Shown here: in pieces, positions 43,263 to 51,059 of the stretch
Position numbering within the stretch: position 1 is the first letter of the stretch
Layout: each line of letters starts with the position of its first letter
Source of the DNA: Frigoribacterium faeni
GTDB taxonomy: Bacteria; Actinomycetota; Actinomycetes; Actinomycetales; Microbacteriaceae
Assembly (NCBI RefSeq): GCF_011761235.1
Contig: NZ_JAAOYW010000002.1
Span: forward strand, 930,001 to 994,000
Direction of reading: 5' to 3'
DNA: 64,000 nucleotides
Made by a program: the position numbers and the translations under genes
Notes under the pieces: model-generated
The model's input: the letters and a program-made list of their open reading frames with translations, nothing else
Database searches by the model: none
Told to the model about the DNA's origin: nothing

Positions 43263-43280
43263 ACGGAGGAGGATGGAGCC

Positions 43281-44261
43281 ATGCGTGCCGTCACCGTCCC
43301 CGTGCCCGGAGGGCCCTCCGCCCTCGTCGTCAGCGAAGTCCCCGAGCCCGTCGCGGGCCCCCACGAGGTCGTCGTCGACGTCGCGGCCGCCGGCGTCAAC
43401 CGCGCCGACGTCTCGCAGCGCGAGGGCCACTACCCGTCGCCCGCGGGCGCGCCCGCCTGGCCGGGGCTCGAGGTGAGCGGCACGGTCGTGAGCGTGGGCA
43501 GCGAGGTGACGGGCACCTCCCTGGGCGACTACGTCCTCGCGCTGCTGCCCGGCGGCGGCTACGCCGACCGCGTCGCCGTCGACGAGGGGCTGCTGCTGCC
43601 CTACGTGAAGGGGCTCGACCTGGTCGAGGCGGCCGGGCTGCCCGAGGCCGTGGCGACCGTGTGGTCGAACGTGTTCATGTCGGCGCGGCTGCAGCCCGGC
43701 GAGACGCTGCTGGTGCACGGCGGGTCGAGCGGGGTGGGGTCGATCGCGATCCAGCTCGCCACCGCCCTGGGCGCGACCGTCTACGCCACGGCCGGCTCGC
43801 CCGAGAAGACGGCGTTCTGCGAGCAGCTCGGCGCCGCCCGCGGCATCGACTACAAGCAGGAGGACTTCGTCGAGGTCGTCCGCGAGCTGACCGACGGACG
43901 CGGTGTCGACGTCGTGCTCGACCTCGTCGGCGGCGACTACCTCGCCCGCGACGTCGAGGCGGTGGCCCCCGGCGGCCGCGTCATGGTGATCGCGACGCAG
44001 GGCGGCACGTCCGCCACGATCGACGTGGGGCGCCTGATGGCCAAGCGTGCGCGCATCTGGGGCACGACGCTGCGCGCCCGTCCCCTCGAGGAGCGCCGCG
44101 CGATCATGGCCGAGGTGCGCGAGCACGTCTGGCCGCTCGTCGCGGCCGGCACGGTCCGCCCCGTGCTCGACAGCGTCTACCCGCTCGAGTTCGCGGCCAC
44201 CGCGCACGCCCGCATGGAGTCGGGGCAGCACCTCGGCAAGATCGTGCTCGCGGTGCGCTGA
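43281..44261 (+). CDS. NAD(P)H-quinone oxidoreductase (PIG3 family)
   Basis: A 326-residue zinc-free medium-chain dehydrogenase/reductase. Seen: GVNRADVSQREGHYP near residue 40, GLEVSGTVVSVG, the NADPH motif HGGSSGVGSIAIQLA near 145 and the C-terminal SGQHLGKIVLAV. It resembles human PIG3/TP53I3 and bacterial quinone reductases. GGAGGA precedes the ATG. It is followed by a bidirectional terminator. Confidence 0.92.
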   Translation: MRAVTVPVPGGPSALVVSEVPEPVAGPHEVVVDVAAAGVNRADVSQREGHYPSPAGAPAWPGLEVSGTVVSVGSEVTGTSLGDYVLALLPGGGYADRVAVDEGLLLPYVKGLDLVEAAGLPEAVATVWSNVFMSARLQPGETLLVHGGSSGVGSIAIQLATALGATVYATAGSPEKTAFCEQLGAARGIDYKQEDFVEVVRELTDGRGVDVVLDLVGGDYLARDVEAVAPGGRVMVIATQGGTSATIDVGRLMAKRARIWGTTLRARPLEERRAIMAEVREHVWPLVAAGTVRPVLDSVYPLEFAATAHARMESGQHLGKIVLAVR

Positions 44262-44285
44262 GCCGCGGCGGCCGACGCACGGCCC

Positions 44286-44327
44286 GCAGGAGGTGCGGTG
44301 CAGGAGGTCCCGCACCGCGCCTCCTGC
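44286..44327. terminator. Bidirectional GGAGGCGCGG-stem terminator
   Basis: GCAGGAGGTGCGGTGC pairs with GCACCGCGCCTCCTGC (one G-T pair). It is midway between the convergent quinone oxidoreductase and Asp23 genes, which fits a two-way terminator. Confidence 0.7.
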
Positions 44328-44338
44328 AGGCGGCCCGG

Positions 44339-44830
44339 TCAGAGGCCGGCGTCGTCCTCGTCGTCGTCGCCGGGCACGTGCACGTCGGCGACGGCCACGT
44401 TCACCTCGGCCACGTCCATGCCGACGAGCTGCTCGATCGCCGTCGCCACGGCCTCGCGCACCGCGTCGGCCACCTGGGTCACGGCGACCGGGTACTCGAC
44501 GACGATCGTGACGTCGGCGGCGACCTGGGTCTCGCCGACCTCGACGCGCACGCCCTGGCCGAGGTCGGTGCTGCCGACGACGTCGCGGAGCGCGCCGAAG
44601 GCACGGGCCGCGCCGCCGCCGAGGGCGTGGACGCCGGCGACCTCGCGGGCCGCGATGCCCGCGACCTTCGCGACGACGGCGTCCGCGACGACCGTGCGGC
44701 CGGGCGTGAGGTCGTCGTCGAGCAGCCCCGACGGGGTGCCCGTGACGCCGGCGTCGACCGACCCGGCCGAGACGGGGACGGGGCTGGCCGTCGCGACGTC
44801 GGCGGGGGTGGGCTGTGCGTTCGCGGTCAT
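44339..44830 (-). CDS. Asp23/Gls24 family envelope stress protein
   Basis: A 163-residue protein with the Asp23/Gls24 domain: GRTVVADAVVAKVAGIAAREVAGVHALGGGAARAFG, then VRVEVGETQVAADVTIVVEYP and QVADAVREAVATAIEQLVGMDVAEVNVAVADVH. Members coat or attach to the membrane and protect against envelope or alkaline stress. It is divergent from an ECF sigma factor operon that encodes two more proteins with similar domains, so these genes form one stress module. Confidence 0.88.
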   Translation of the reverse strand: MTANAQPTPADVATASPVPVSAGSVDAGVTGTPSGLLDDDLTPGRTVVADAVVAKVAGIAAREVAGVHALGGGAARAFGALRDVVGSTDLGQGVRVEVGETQVAADVTIVVEYPVAVTQVADAVREAVATAIEQLVGMDVAEVNVAVADVHVPGDDDEDDAGL

Positions 44831-44868
44831 GGTCGATCCGTTCTCTCGTCGTCTGGTGTAGTCATGAT

Positions 44869-44908
44869 GGGACGCGTCCCGAGACCAGATCGTCACGGAT
44901 CGCGTCCC
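44869..44908. promoter_or_regulatory. Repeated GGGACGCG/CGCGTCCC sites in the Asp23/sigma divergent region
   Basis: A perfect palindrome GGGACGCGTCCC (44869-44880) is followed 20 bp later by the half-site GGATCGCGTCCC (44897-44908). The spacing is that of promoter elements or paired operator sites. It could be the target of the adjacent ECF sigma factor or a regulator of it; which is unresolved. Confidence 0.4.
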
Positions 44909-44959
44909 GTCCACACCGAGTCAACAGCCCTCACGGGCCCGCCGCACAGAGGAGGCGCC

Positions 44960-45517
44960 ATGCCGGCCGACCTGTCGGACGCCTCCGACGGCACCCTCGC
45001 CTCGCGGGCCGCCGAGGGCGACGAGCGCGCGTTCGAGGTGCTGCTGCGACGCCACCTCGGGTTGATGACCGCCTACGCGACGCGGCTGACGGGATCCCGT
45101 GCCGACGCCTCCGATGCCGTGCAGGAGGCGTCGATCACCGTCTGGCGGGAGCTCCCGACCCTGCAGGCCCCCGACGCCGTGCGCGGCTGGATGATGACGA
45201 TCGTCTCGCGCAAGTCGTTCGACCTGATCCGCCGTCGCCGCCCTGCCTCGGACGTCGACGAGCTCGAGGTGCCCTCGACCGACGGCGCCCACGACGACCC
45301 CGAGCGCCGGGCGCAGTCCTCCGACGCGATGACCGCGCTGCGCGTCGCCCTGAGCCGGCTGCCCGCCGCCCAGCGGCGCGTCTGGACCATGCGCGAGGTC
45401 GGCGGCGAGTCGTACGCTGACATCGCCGAGAAGACCGGCTCGACCGCGACCGCGGTGAGGGGCCAGCTCGCCCGTGCCCGAGAGTCCCTGACCCGAGAGA
45501 TGGAGGCCTGGCGATGA
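44960..45517 (+). CDS. ECF-type RNA polymerase sigma factor
   Basis: A 185-residue extracytoplasmic-function sigma factor. Region 2 reads RAFEVLLRRHLGLMTAYATRLTGSRADASDAVQEASITVWREL; region 4 is LSRLPAAQRRVWTMREVGGESYADIAEKTGSTATAVRGQLARARESL, both as seen in parts. GGAGG lies before the ATG. Its stop overlaps the next gene (ATGA). It probably directs transcription of its own operon and of the divergent Asp23 gene. Confidence 0.92.
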   Translation: MPADLSDASDGTLASRAAEGDERAFEVLLRRHLGLMTAYATRLTGSRADASDAVQEASITVWRELPTLQAPDAVRGWMMTIVSRKSFDLIRRRRPASDVDELEVPSTDGAHDDPERRAQSSDAMTALRVALSRLPAAQRRVWTMREVGGESYADIAEKTGSTATAVRGQLARARESLTREMEAWR

Positions 45518-46167
45518 GCGACCCGACGCACTTCTCGCCTGCCGCGCGCGCGACCGGCCCCGAGTCGACGGCCCCTGCCGTGCCGCCGGTCGACGTCGAG
45601 CCCGACGACTCCGGGGTCTCGACCGAACGGCTGTCGGACTACCTCGACTCGGGACGCGAGCCCTACGACCCCCTCATCGAGGACGACCCGGCCTGCCTCG
45701 CGCAGCTGCTCGCCCTGCAGCGGCTGCGCTCGCTGTCGGTCGGGCTGGTCGAGAGCGACGTCGCCGCCTCGCCCGCGCCCGACCCGTCGTGGATCGCCGG
45801 CGTGATGGACCGCGTGCGTCGCGAGTCCCGCACCGGCCGCGACATCCCGCTCGCGTCGCCCGACGCCCGCAGCACCCTGCACATCACCGAGGGCGCCGTC
45901 CGCTCGCTCGTCCGCGAGGCCGGCGACGCCGTGCCGGGCGCCGTCGTGGTCTCGTGCGGCCTGGCCGGCGACGTGGGCGTGGCCGACGCGCCCGTGCGCG
46001 TCGACGTCGCCGTGAGCGTGGTCTACGGCGCCGACGTCAGGCAGGTCGCCGACCGCGTGCGCGCCGCCGTGGCCGCGGCCCTGACCCGGCAGACCGAGCT
46101 CGTCGTCGAGGCGCTCGACGTGACCGTGCGCGACGTCCACCTCGGCGCCCGAGACGGAGGACGCTGA
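45514..46167 (+). CDS. Possible anti-sigma/Asp23-like fusion protein
   Basis: A 217-residue soluble protein encoded directly after, and overlapping, the ECF sigma gene. Residues ~37-76 (ERLSDYLDSG...DPACLAQLLALQRLRSLS) resemble the short helical N-terminal domain of zinc anti-sigma factors, with only one of the usual cysteines. Residues ~115-212 have the Asp23/Gls24 pattern (ITEGAVRSLVREAGDAVPGAVV, VRVDVAVSVVYGADVRQVADRVRAAVAAAL). Position and domain order suggest it restrains the sigma factor and senses the envelope through its Asp23 part. This is inference; no membrane span is present. Confidence 0.7.
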   Translation: MSDPTHFSPAARATGPESTAPAVPPVDVEPDDSGVSTERLSDYLDSGREPYDPLIEDDPACLAQLLALQRLRSLSVGLVESDVAASPAPDPSWIAGVMDRVRRESRTGRDIPLASPDARSTLHITEGAVRSLVREAGDAVPGAVVVSCGLAGDVGVADAPVRVDVAVSVVYGADVRQVADRVRAAVAAALTRQTELVVEALDVTVRDVHLGARDGGR

Positions 46168-46589
46168 TGGACCCCTCGACCACCGACGGGCTGCCCGGCG
46201 ACGCCGCGCCCGGGACCGACGTCCTCGCGCACGAGCTCGGGGCGCTCGCCGCGGGCACGGACGGCGTGACCCGCGTGCAGGCCCGGCCCGGCGCGGTCGA
46301 GATCGCCCGCCAGGCGATCGACGGCATCGCGTCGGCCGTCGCGACGGTGACCGGGCGCGGGGAGGCGGCCGTCGCCGTGCCCGCCGGTCCGGACGGGCGT
46401 CCGCAGCCCCTCGTCACCCTCGTCGTCACCGACGACGAGACCCGTGTCGTGCTCGACCTGGCCGTGGACGAGACCGCCTCGGCGCCGGCGGTGGCCCGTG
46501 CGGTCTCGGCGCGCCTCCTCGATCACCTCGCCGCCCGGGGGCTGCCCGAGCCGACGATCGACGTGCGCGTGGTCGGCGTCTCGTCCTAG
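46167..46589 (+). CDS. Asp23-like small protein of the sigma operon
   Basis: A 140-residue protein whose C-terminal half (LVTLVVTDDETRVVLDLAVDETASAPAVARAVSARLLDHL) repeats the beta-alpha pattern of the two Asp23-type neighbours, with an Ala-rich N-terminus. The ATG overlaps the preceding stop (TGATG), so it is translated with the anti-sigma-like gene. Function unknown; probably a third partner of the stress module. Confidence 0.72.
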   Translation: MDPSTTDGLPGDAAPGTDVLAHELGALAAGTDGVTRVQARPGAVEIARQAIDGIASAVATVTGRGEAAVAVPAGPDGRPQPLVTLVVTDDETRVVLDLAVDETASAPAVARAVSARLLDHLAARGLPEPTIDVRVVGVSS

Positions 46590-46660
46590 GGCCGCCCGCC
46601 TGACGGACGGCGCCCCGGGCGTCGTCGGGCGCTGTCGTGCGCCCGGAAACAGACAGAACG

Positions 46661-46690
46661 TTGCGTACCGAGTTCTTCGTGTGACATATT
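46661..46690 (+). promoter_or_regulatory. Promoter of the CBM2-FN3 gene
   Basis: TTGCGT and CATATT are 18 bp apart, and CATATT ends 6 nt before the ATG, so the message is probably leaderless. The region is A/T-rich relative to its surroundings. Confidence 0.6.
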
Positions 46691-46696
46691 GCCGTC

Positions 46697-48073
46697 ATGC
46701 CACGTTCACTGCTCTCCTCAGACCCCCGCCGCGTCGCGGTCGTCGCCGTCGGCGCGCTGTGCGCCGCGGTCGCGCTGCCGACGGCGGCCCTCGCCCTCAC
46801 GGCGCCCGCCTCCGGCTCCCTCTCGGCCGAGCTCGAGCTCTCGACCTCGAGCACCTGGTACGGCGGCGGCCAGTTCGTCGTCCGCAACGGCACGGACGCT
46901 CCCCGCGACTGGACGCTCTCGTTCACCGTCCCGCACGGCACGTTCACGAACGACGCCTCGTGGGCCACCGACGCCGAGGTGCACGGCGACCACGTCGTCG
47001 TGACGCCGAAGTCGCCTCTCGCCCCCGGGGCGACCGCGCACGTCGCGTTCGGCATCCAGGGCGACGGCACGGCGGGCCTCGCGCCCGAGGCGTGCGACGT
47101 CGACGGCGCCGCGGTCACGGGCTGTGCCCCCGGCGCCGGTGACGGCGGCGGTGCCCCTGCCCCGGGCGAGGACGTCGAGAAGCCGTCGACGGTCACCGAC
47201 CTCACCACGGACTTCTCGCACGACGACCGGGTCCACGTCATGTGGGCGCACGCCGTCGACGACGTCGGCGTCGACCGCTACGAGCTCGAACGCGACGGCG
47301 AGCACCTGATGTACGTCGAGGGCTCCCGGCGCATGCTCGACGTCCCCGGCCACGAGCCCGGGGCCACCTACGAGTACCGGGTGCGCGCCCTGGACGCCGC
47401 CGGCAACGAGGGCGACTGGTCGGCCGCCAGCTCCGTCACCCTGCCGGGTGCGCCGGTCGACGACACCTCGGCGCCGACGGTGCCGGGCGGGCTGCGCGTC
47501 GCCGACGTCACCGCCTCCACGGCGAGCGTCTCGTGGGACGCGTCCCGCGACGACGTCGGGGTCGCCGGCTACACGGCCGTCCTCGAGGGCGACGGCACGC
47601 GGGTCGAGCGCCGGACGGACGGCACGTCGACCACCTTCACGGGCCTGCGACCGGGCCGCGGGTACACGGTCGGCGTCGTGGCCCGGGACGCCGCGGGCAA
47701 CGAGTCCGACGCCGCCGTCGTCGACGTGACGACCGCCGACGAGGCGCCCGCCCTGCCCGGCGCGGGCACGCCTGCCGACGTCGCCGCCGTGGCCGGCTCC
47801 TACCAGGACGGCACGCTCACGATGCACCGCGTCGCGCTGAGCTGGACGCCCCGCGACGGCGCGTTCCGGCGCTACGAGATCCTGCTCGACGGCGAGGGCG
47901 TCCAGACCCTGCTCGTCGGCGACCAGGAGTCGGCCGCCGTGCAGCAGGGCCGCCAGACCCGGCACCTCGCGCTCGGCCCGGGCACTCCGGCCGCGGGCCA
48001 CACCGTCCAGGTGCGCGCGCAGCTGCCCGACGGCAGCTGGTCGGAGCCCACCGCACCCGTCACCGTCCGCTGA
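46697..48073 (+). CDS. Secreted CBM2 protein with FN3 repeats
   Basis: A 458-residue exported protein without a catalytic domain. A signal peptide spans ~1-34. Residues ~38-135 fit a family 2 carbohydrate-binding module (YGGGQFVVRNGTDAPRDWTLSFTVPHGTF, with aromatic residues for cellulose or chitin), closed by Cys near 134-142. Three fibronectin-III-like domains follow: ~157-252, ~258-350 and ~360-458, the last more divergent. It probably binds plant or fungal polysaccharide, and it lies directly before the LPMO gene (28 bp), likely co-transcribed. Confidence 0.85.
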   Translation: MPRSLLSSDPRRVAVVAVGALCAAVALPTAALALTAPASGSLSAELELSTSSTWYGGGQFVVRNGTDAPRDWTLSFTVPHGTFTNDASWATDAEVHGDHVVVTPKSPLAPGATAHVAFGIQGDGTAGLAPEACDVDGAAVTGCAPGAGDGGGAPAPGEDVEKPSTVTDLTTDFSHDDRVHVMWAHAVDDVGVDRYELERDGEHLMYVEGSRRMLDVPGHEPGATYEYRVRALDAAGNEGDWSAASSVTLPGAPVDDTSAPTVPGGLRVADVTASTASVSWDASRDDVGVAGYTAVLEGDGTRVERRTDGTSTTFTGLRPGRGYTVGVVARDAAGNESDAAVVDVTTADEAPALPGAGTPADVAAVAGSYQDGTLTMHRVALSWTPRDGAFRRYEILLDGEGVQTLLVGDQESAAVQQGRQTRHLALGPGTPAAGHTVQVRAQLPDGSWSEPTAPVTVR

Positions 48074-48101
48074 CCCGCACGACCCCCGAGAGAGACCACC
48101 C

Positions 48102-48803
48102 ATGAAGACCACGAAACGCACGCAGCTCGCCGCCGCGGCCGGTGTCGCCGCCCTCGTCGTCGTCGGCCTCGCGACCCCCGCGTCGGCCCACGGCACCTCC
48201 GACTTCCCGAAGAGCCGGGCGCTCGCCTGCAAGGAGCTCGGGGTCGCCGACTGGCCCACCGGGCAGACCGGCTACGAGGGCTGCGACACCGCGTTCGCCG
48301 TCAGCGGCGAGCACCCGTTCAGCAACTGGAACCAGATCGTCGTCGGCGACACCCGCCAGGGCGCCGCCGAGCCGCAGTACCGCTCGCTCATCGACGACGG
48401 CGCCCTCTGCGCCGCGGGCAACCCCGCCGACGCCGGCCTCGACGCCGTGGGCGCGTTCCCGACGACCGCGCTCCGTGCCGGCTCCGAGACCACCCTGCGG
48501 TTCCGCGCGACGGCCGTGCACAACCCCTACACGTTCACGCACTGGGTCACGAAGGACGGCTGGGACGACTCGCAGCCCCTGACCTGGGACGCCCTCGAGC
48601 CGACGCCGTTCCTCGTCGCCGACTCGGTCGAGCCGGCGACGACCAGCGGCCGAGGCGGCGAGTTCGAGCTGCCGGTCGCCCTGCCCGAGGGCAAGACCGG
48701 CCACCACGTCGTCTACACGGTCTGGCAAGGCAACATCAAGGCCGACGGATCCGTGCAGTCGAACGAGGCGTTCTTCTCCTGCTCGGACGTCGACTTCTCG
48801 TAG
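48102..48803 (+). CDS. Lytic polysaccharide monooxygenase (AA10)
   Basis: A 233-residue secreted copper enzyme of family AA10 that oxidatively cleaves chitin or cellulose. The signal peptide ends at SASA, exposing H30 as the N-terminal copper-brace histidine (HGTSDFPKSRALACKEL). The second histidine is in RATAVHNPYTFTHW. The motifs VTKDGWDDSQPLTWDAL, VVYTVWQGN and the C-terminal EAFFSCSDVDF (Phe at the axial position) are typical. It follows a CBM2-FN3 gene; together with the GH6 protein it indicates crystalline-polysaccharide degradation. Confidence 0.94.
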   Translation: MKTTKRTQLAAAAGVAALVVVGLATPASAHGTSDFPKSRALACKELGVADWPTGQTGYEGCDTAFAVSGEHPFSNWNQIVVGDTRQGAAEPQYRSLIDDGALCAAGNPADAGLDAVGAFPTTALRAGSETTLRFRATAVHNPYTFTHWVTKDGWDDSQPLTWDALEPTPFLVADSVEPATTSGRGGEFELPVALPEGKTGHHVVYTVWQGNIKADGSVQSNEAFFSCSDVDFS

Positions 48804-48880
48804 GGGCGGCAGGGCTCGGGCTCGGGCCGGTCCCGGGCCGGCTCGGCGTCGTTCGGGCCGGCCCGGCCCGGCTCGGCCTG

Positions 48881-49825
48881 TCAGCGCGTCATGCGGTCGA
48901 GCGACCACTCCGGCGAGGCGTAGGGGCCGCCCTGCGGGCCGGCCGGGCCGGCCGGGCCGGCCGGGCCGGAGGGGGCGGCCGGGGCCGTGCCGTCCGGCTC
49001 GGGCAGCGACGCGGCCCCGGCGACGGCGGAGGCGTCGTCCTGCGGCGAGAACCCGAGCGCCTCGCCCGCGGCGAGGTCCCACCAGCCGTCGCGGTTCGCC
49101 GAGACGGCGTAGAACACGGCGACGTGGACGTCGGTGGTCATCGCGGCGACGAACGCCCGGACGGCGTCCGCGCGGCTGAGCCAGGTGTGCAGCTGCCGGG
49201 TGTCCTCCGGGGCGTCGCCGTAGCTGCCGATGCGGATCGCGATCGTGCTGAGGCCGAACTTGTCGGAGTAGAGGCGGCAGAGCGCCTCGCCCGCGACCTT
49301 CGAGACCCCGTAGAAGCCGTCGGGCCGCGGCGGCATGTCGACGTCGACGGTCGTCTCGGTGTCGTACGAGCCGGTGAGGCGGTTGCTGCTCGCGAAGACG
49401 ACGCGTCCGACGCCCGCCCGCCGGGCTGCCTCGAGCACGTGGTACGTGCCCACGACGTTCACGGTCGCCAGGTCGTGGAAGTCGGCCTCGTCGCTGATGC
49501 CGCCGAGGTGCAGGACCCCGTCGCAGCCGGCGAAGAGCGCCGTGAGGGCCTCGAGGTCGGCCACGTCGACGACCTCGCGCTGCTCGGCGGCCGCGGCGGC
49601 GTCTGCGGTCGCGTCTGCGTCTGCGGTCGCATCGGCGTCTGCCCCGGCGCCTGACCCGACCGGCGGGACCTCGACGACGTCGGTCGACACGAGCACGACG
49701 CCGAGGTCGTGCAGCGCCGCCCGGAGGTGCACGCCGATCTGCCCCGCGGCCCCGGTGACGACCCACCGCGCTCCTCTGAGCCGATCGGAGGCGGACACGG
49801 CTGCGGACTCGGCGACGTCGCTCAT
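48881..49825 (-). CDS. NAD-dependent epimerase/dehydratase family, uronate dehydrogenase-like
   Basis: A 314-residue short-chain (extended SDR) enzyme. The nucleotide site is VVTGAAGQIGVHLR, then HLGGISDEADFHDLATVNVVGTYHVLEAARRAGVGRVVFASSN and the catalytic YGVSK. This resembles uronate dehydrogenases, which oxidise galacturonate or glucuronate to aldaric acid. Two low-complexity inserts are present: residues ~58-82 (ADADATA repeats) and a Gly/Pro/Ala C-terminal segment (AGPAGPAGPQGG). TACGGT lies 6 nt before the ATG. Substrate is inferred from family only. Confidence 0.82.
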   Translation of the reverse strand: MSDVAESAAVSASDRLRGARWVVTGAAGQIGVHLRAALHDLGVVLVSTDVVEVPPVGSGAGADADATADADATADAAAAAEQREVVDVADLEALTALFAGCDGVLHLGGISDEADFHDLATVNVVGTYHVLEAARRAGVGRVVFASSNRLTGSYDTETTVDVDMPPRPDGFYGVSKVAGEALCRLYSDKFGLSTIAIRIGSYGDAPEDTRQLHTWLSRADAVRAFVAAMTTDVHVAVFYAVSANRDGWWDLAAGEALGFSPQDDASAVAGAASLPEPDGTAPAAPSGPAGPAGPAGPQGGPYASPEWSLDRMTR

Positions 49826-49929
49826 CCCCCCACCGTAGAGCCCGCCCCGGGCCCCGACGGCCCCTGACCCCGAGTGAGCCCTGGCGCCCAAGCGCCCCCG
49901 CACCTCCGGCGCTCGCCCTGCTCGCCCGC

Positions 49930-50030
49930 GCCGCGCCTCCTGCGGTCTTCCTGCTCGCTCGCGCCGCGCCTCCTGCGGTCTTCCTGCTCGCTCGCGCCGC
50001 GCCTCCGGCGGTCTGCCCGTTCGCAGTCGC
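49930..50030. repeat. 33-bp tandem repeat with GCGCCTCC motif
   Basis: Units starting GCCGCGCCTCCTGCGGTCTT begin at about 49930, 49963 and 49996. They immediately precede the family A array and are upstream of the uronate-dehydrogenase-like gene. Confidence 0.7.
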
Positions 50031-50042
50031 CGGCCTCCCGTC

Positions 50043-50123
50043 GCAAATGCCGACAATTCGGCGACTTCGGGCCCTGCAACCACCGGAAATCCGGGTATTG
50101 CGGGACGACTGGTCGGCATTTGC
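50043..50123 (-). repeat. 81-nt palindromic element (family A, copy 6; array unit 1)
   Basis: Exactly 81 nt. Here the long linker is on the left and the short one on the right, so this copy is inverted relative to those at 282-37378. It is the first of four in a tandem array. Confidence 0.87.
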
Positions 50124-50176
50124 GGCCGCAGGTCCGCGGCGACCGGTACCGCGATCGTGCCCCTGCTGCGCGAACC

Positions 50177-50257
50177 GCAAATGCCGACAACGGGGCGGTC
50201 TTGGGCCCTGCAACCACCGGGAATCCCGGTATTGCGGGACGACTGGTCGGCATTTGC
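50177..50257 (-). repeat. 81-nt palindromic element (family A, copy 7; array unit 2)
   Basis: Exactly 81 nt, 134 bp after copy 6, the 53-bp spacer included. The spacer after it is nearly identical to the one before it (GGCCGCAGGTCCGCGGCGAC and the rest). Confidence 0.87.
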
Positions 50258-50310
50258 GGCCGCAGGTCCGCGGCGACCGGTACCGCGATCGTGCCCCTGC
50301 TGCGCGAACC

Positions 50311-50391
50311 GCAAATGCCGACAACGGGGCGGTCTTGGGCCCTGCAACCACCAGAAATCCGGGTATCGCGGGATGACTGTTCGGCATTTGC
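50311..50391 (-). repeat. 81-nt palindromic element (family A, copy 8; array unit 3)
   Basis: Exactly 81 nt and again 134 bp from the previous unit. A few substitutions lie in the right half (ATGACTGTTCGG). Confidence 0.87.
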
Positions 50392-50435
50392 GGCCGCAGG
50401 TCCGCGGCGACCGGTTCCGCGATCGTGCCCCTGCC

Positions 50436-50516
50436 GCACATGCCGACAACGGGGCGACCTCGGGCCCTGCAACCACCGGGAATCCCCGAATTGCGGGTCC
50501 CCTGGTCGGCATCTGC
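50436..50516 (-). repeat. 81-nt palindromic element (family A, copy 9; array unit 4)
   Basis: Exactly 81 nt but only 125 bp from unit 3, because the spacer has lost about 9 bp. The ends have drifted (GCACATGCCGAC and GGTCGGCATCTGC), so it is probably the oldest unit. Confidence 0.85.
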
Positions 50517-50575
50517 AGAGCGTCACGAGCACTCCGTGTGCACGGGCCCGCACCGCACACACCCCGGGCAGCAGT

Positions 50576-50608
50576 CGAGCCCGGCACCCCTGGGGGGAGC
50601 CGGGCTCG
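50576..50608 (-). terminator. Terminator of the CsbD gene
   Basis: CGAGCCCGGC and GCCGGGCTCG form a perfect 10-bp stem with a 13-nt loop, 46 bp beyond the CsbD stop. Confidence 0.65.
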
Positions 50609-50653
50609 GACTGGGCGGGCACACGGACTGCGAGAGCCCGGTGCCCCGGTGGA

Positions 50654-50827
50654 TCAGTGCTGGTCGCCGTCCTTGGCGCGCTCGGTGGCGAGGCGGTCCT
50701 CGCTCATCGACTTGTCCTTCTGGCCCTGCGCGGTGAGCTCGGCGTCGTCGGTCTTCTTGCCGACGGCCTCCTCGACGTGTCCGGCTGCCTTCTGCACTGC
50801 GTCCTTGGCCTTGTCTCCGATGGACAT
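50654..50827 (-). CDS. CsbD family stress protein
   Basis: A 57-residue hydrophilic protein of the CsbD family: SIGDKAKDAVQKAAGHVEEAVGKKTDD then AELTAQGQKDK. These small proteins are made under general stress, and their molecular role is unknown. AGGAGGAGG lies 6-7 bases before the ATG. It is flanked by a terminator downstream and the 81-nt element array. Confidence 0.9.
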   Translation of the reverse strand: MSIGDKAKDAVQKAAGHVEEAVGKKTDDAELTAQGQKDKSMSEDRLATERAKDGDQH

Positions 50828-50983
50828 GCGGTTCCTCCTCCTGCTGAGTCCCGGGATGTCCCGGCTGTGCCGTGGACGGTAGCCCCGCCCGACCGGGTGC
50901 GACCGCCGTCCGGCAGACACACAGGGAAGACACAACGACCCAGGAGGCGGTCGGCCCGTCGCCGGCAGACGGCCCGGTCGGGT

Positions 50984-51039
50984 CGAGTGGTCGGCCCCGG
51001 TCTCGGGGAACGGCCCCGGGGACCGATGGTGACCACTCG
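50984..51039 (-). terminator. Hairpin after the aldo/keto reductase gene
   Basis: CGAGTGGTC and GACCACTCG enclose a GGCCCCGG/CCGGGGCC-like inner stem. It begins 20 bp beyond the aldo/keto reductase stop. Confidence 0.55.
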
Positions 51040-51059
51040 GCTCCTCCGGCCGCGGCGGC

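Noticed and set aside
50043-50516. CRISPR-like array (regular 81-nt repeats, 53-nt spacers)
   Set aside because: Spacers are nearly identical to each other, repeats are long and drift in sequence, the same element occurs singly elsewhere, and no cas gene is in the window.
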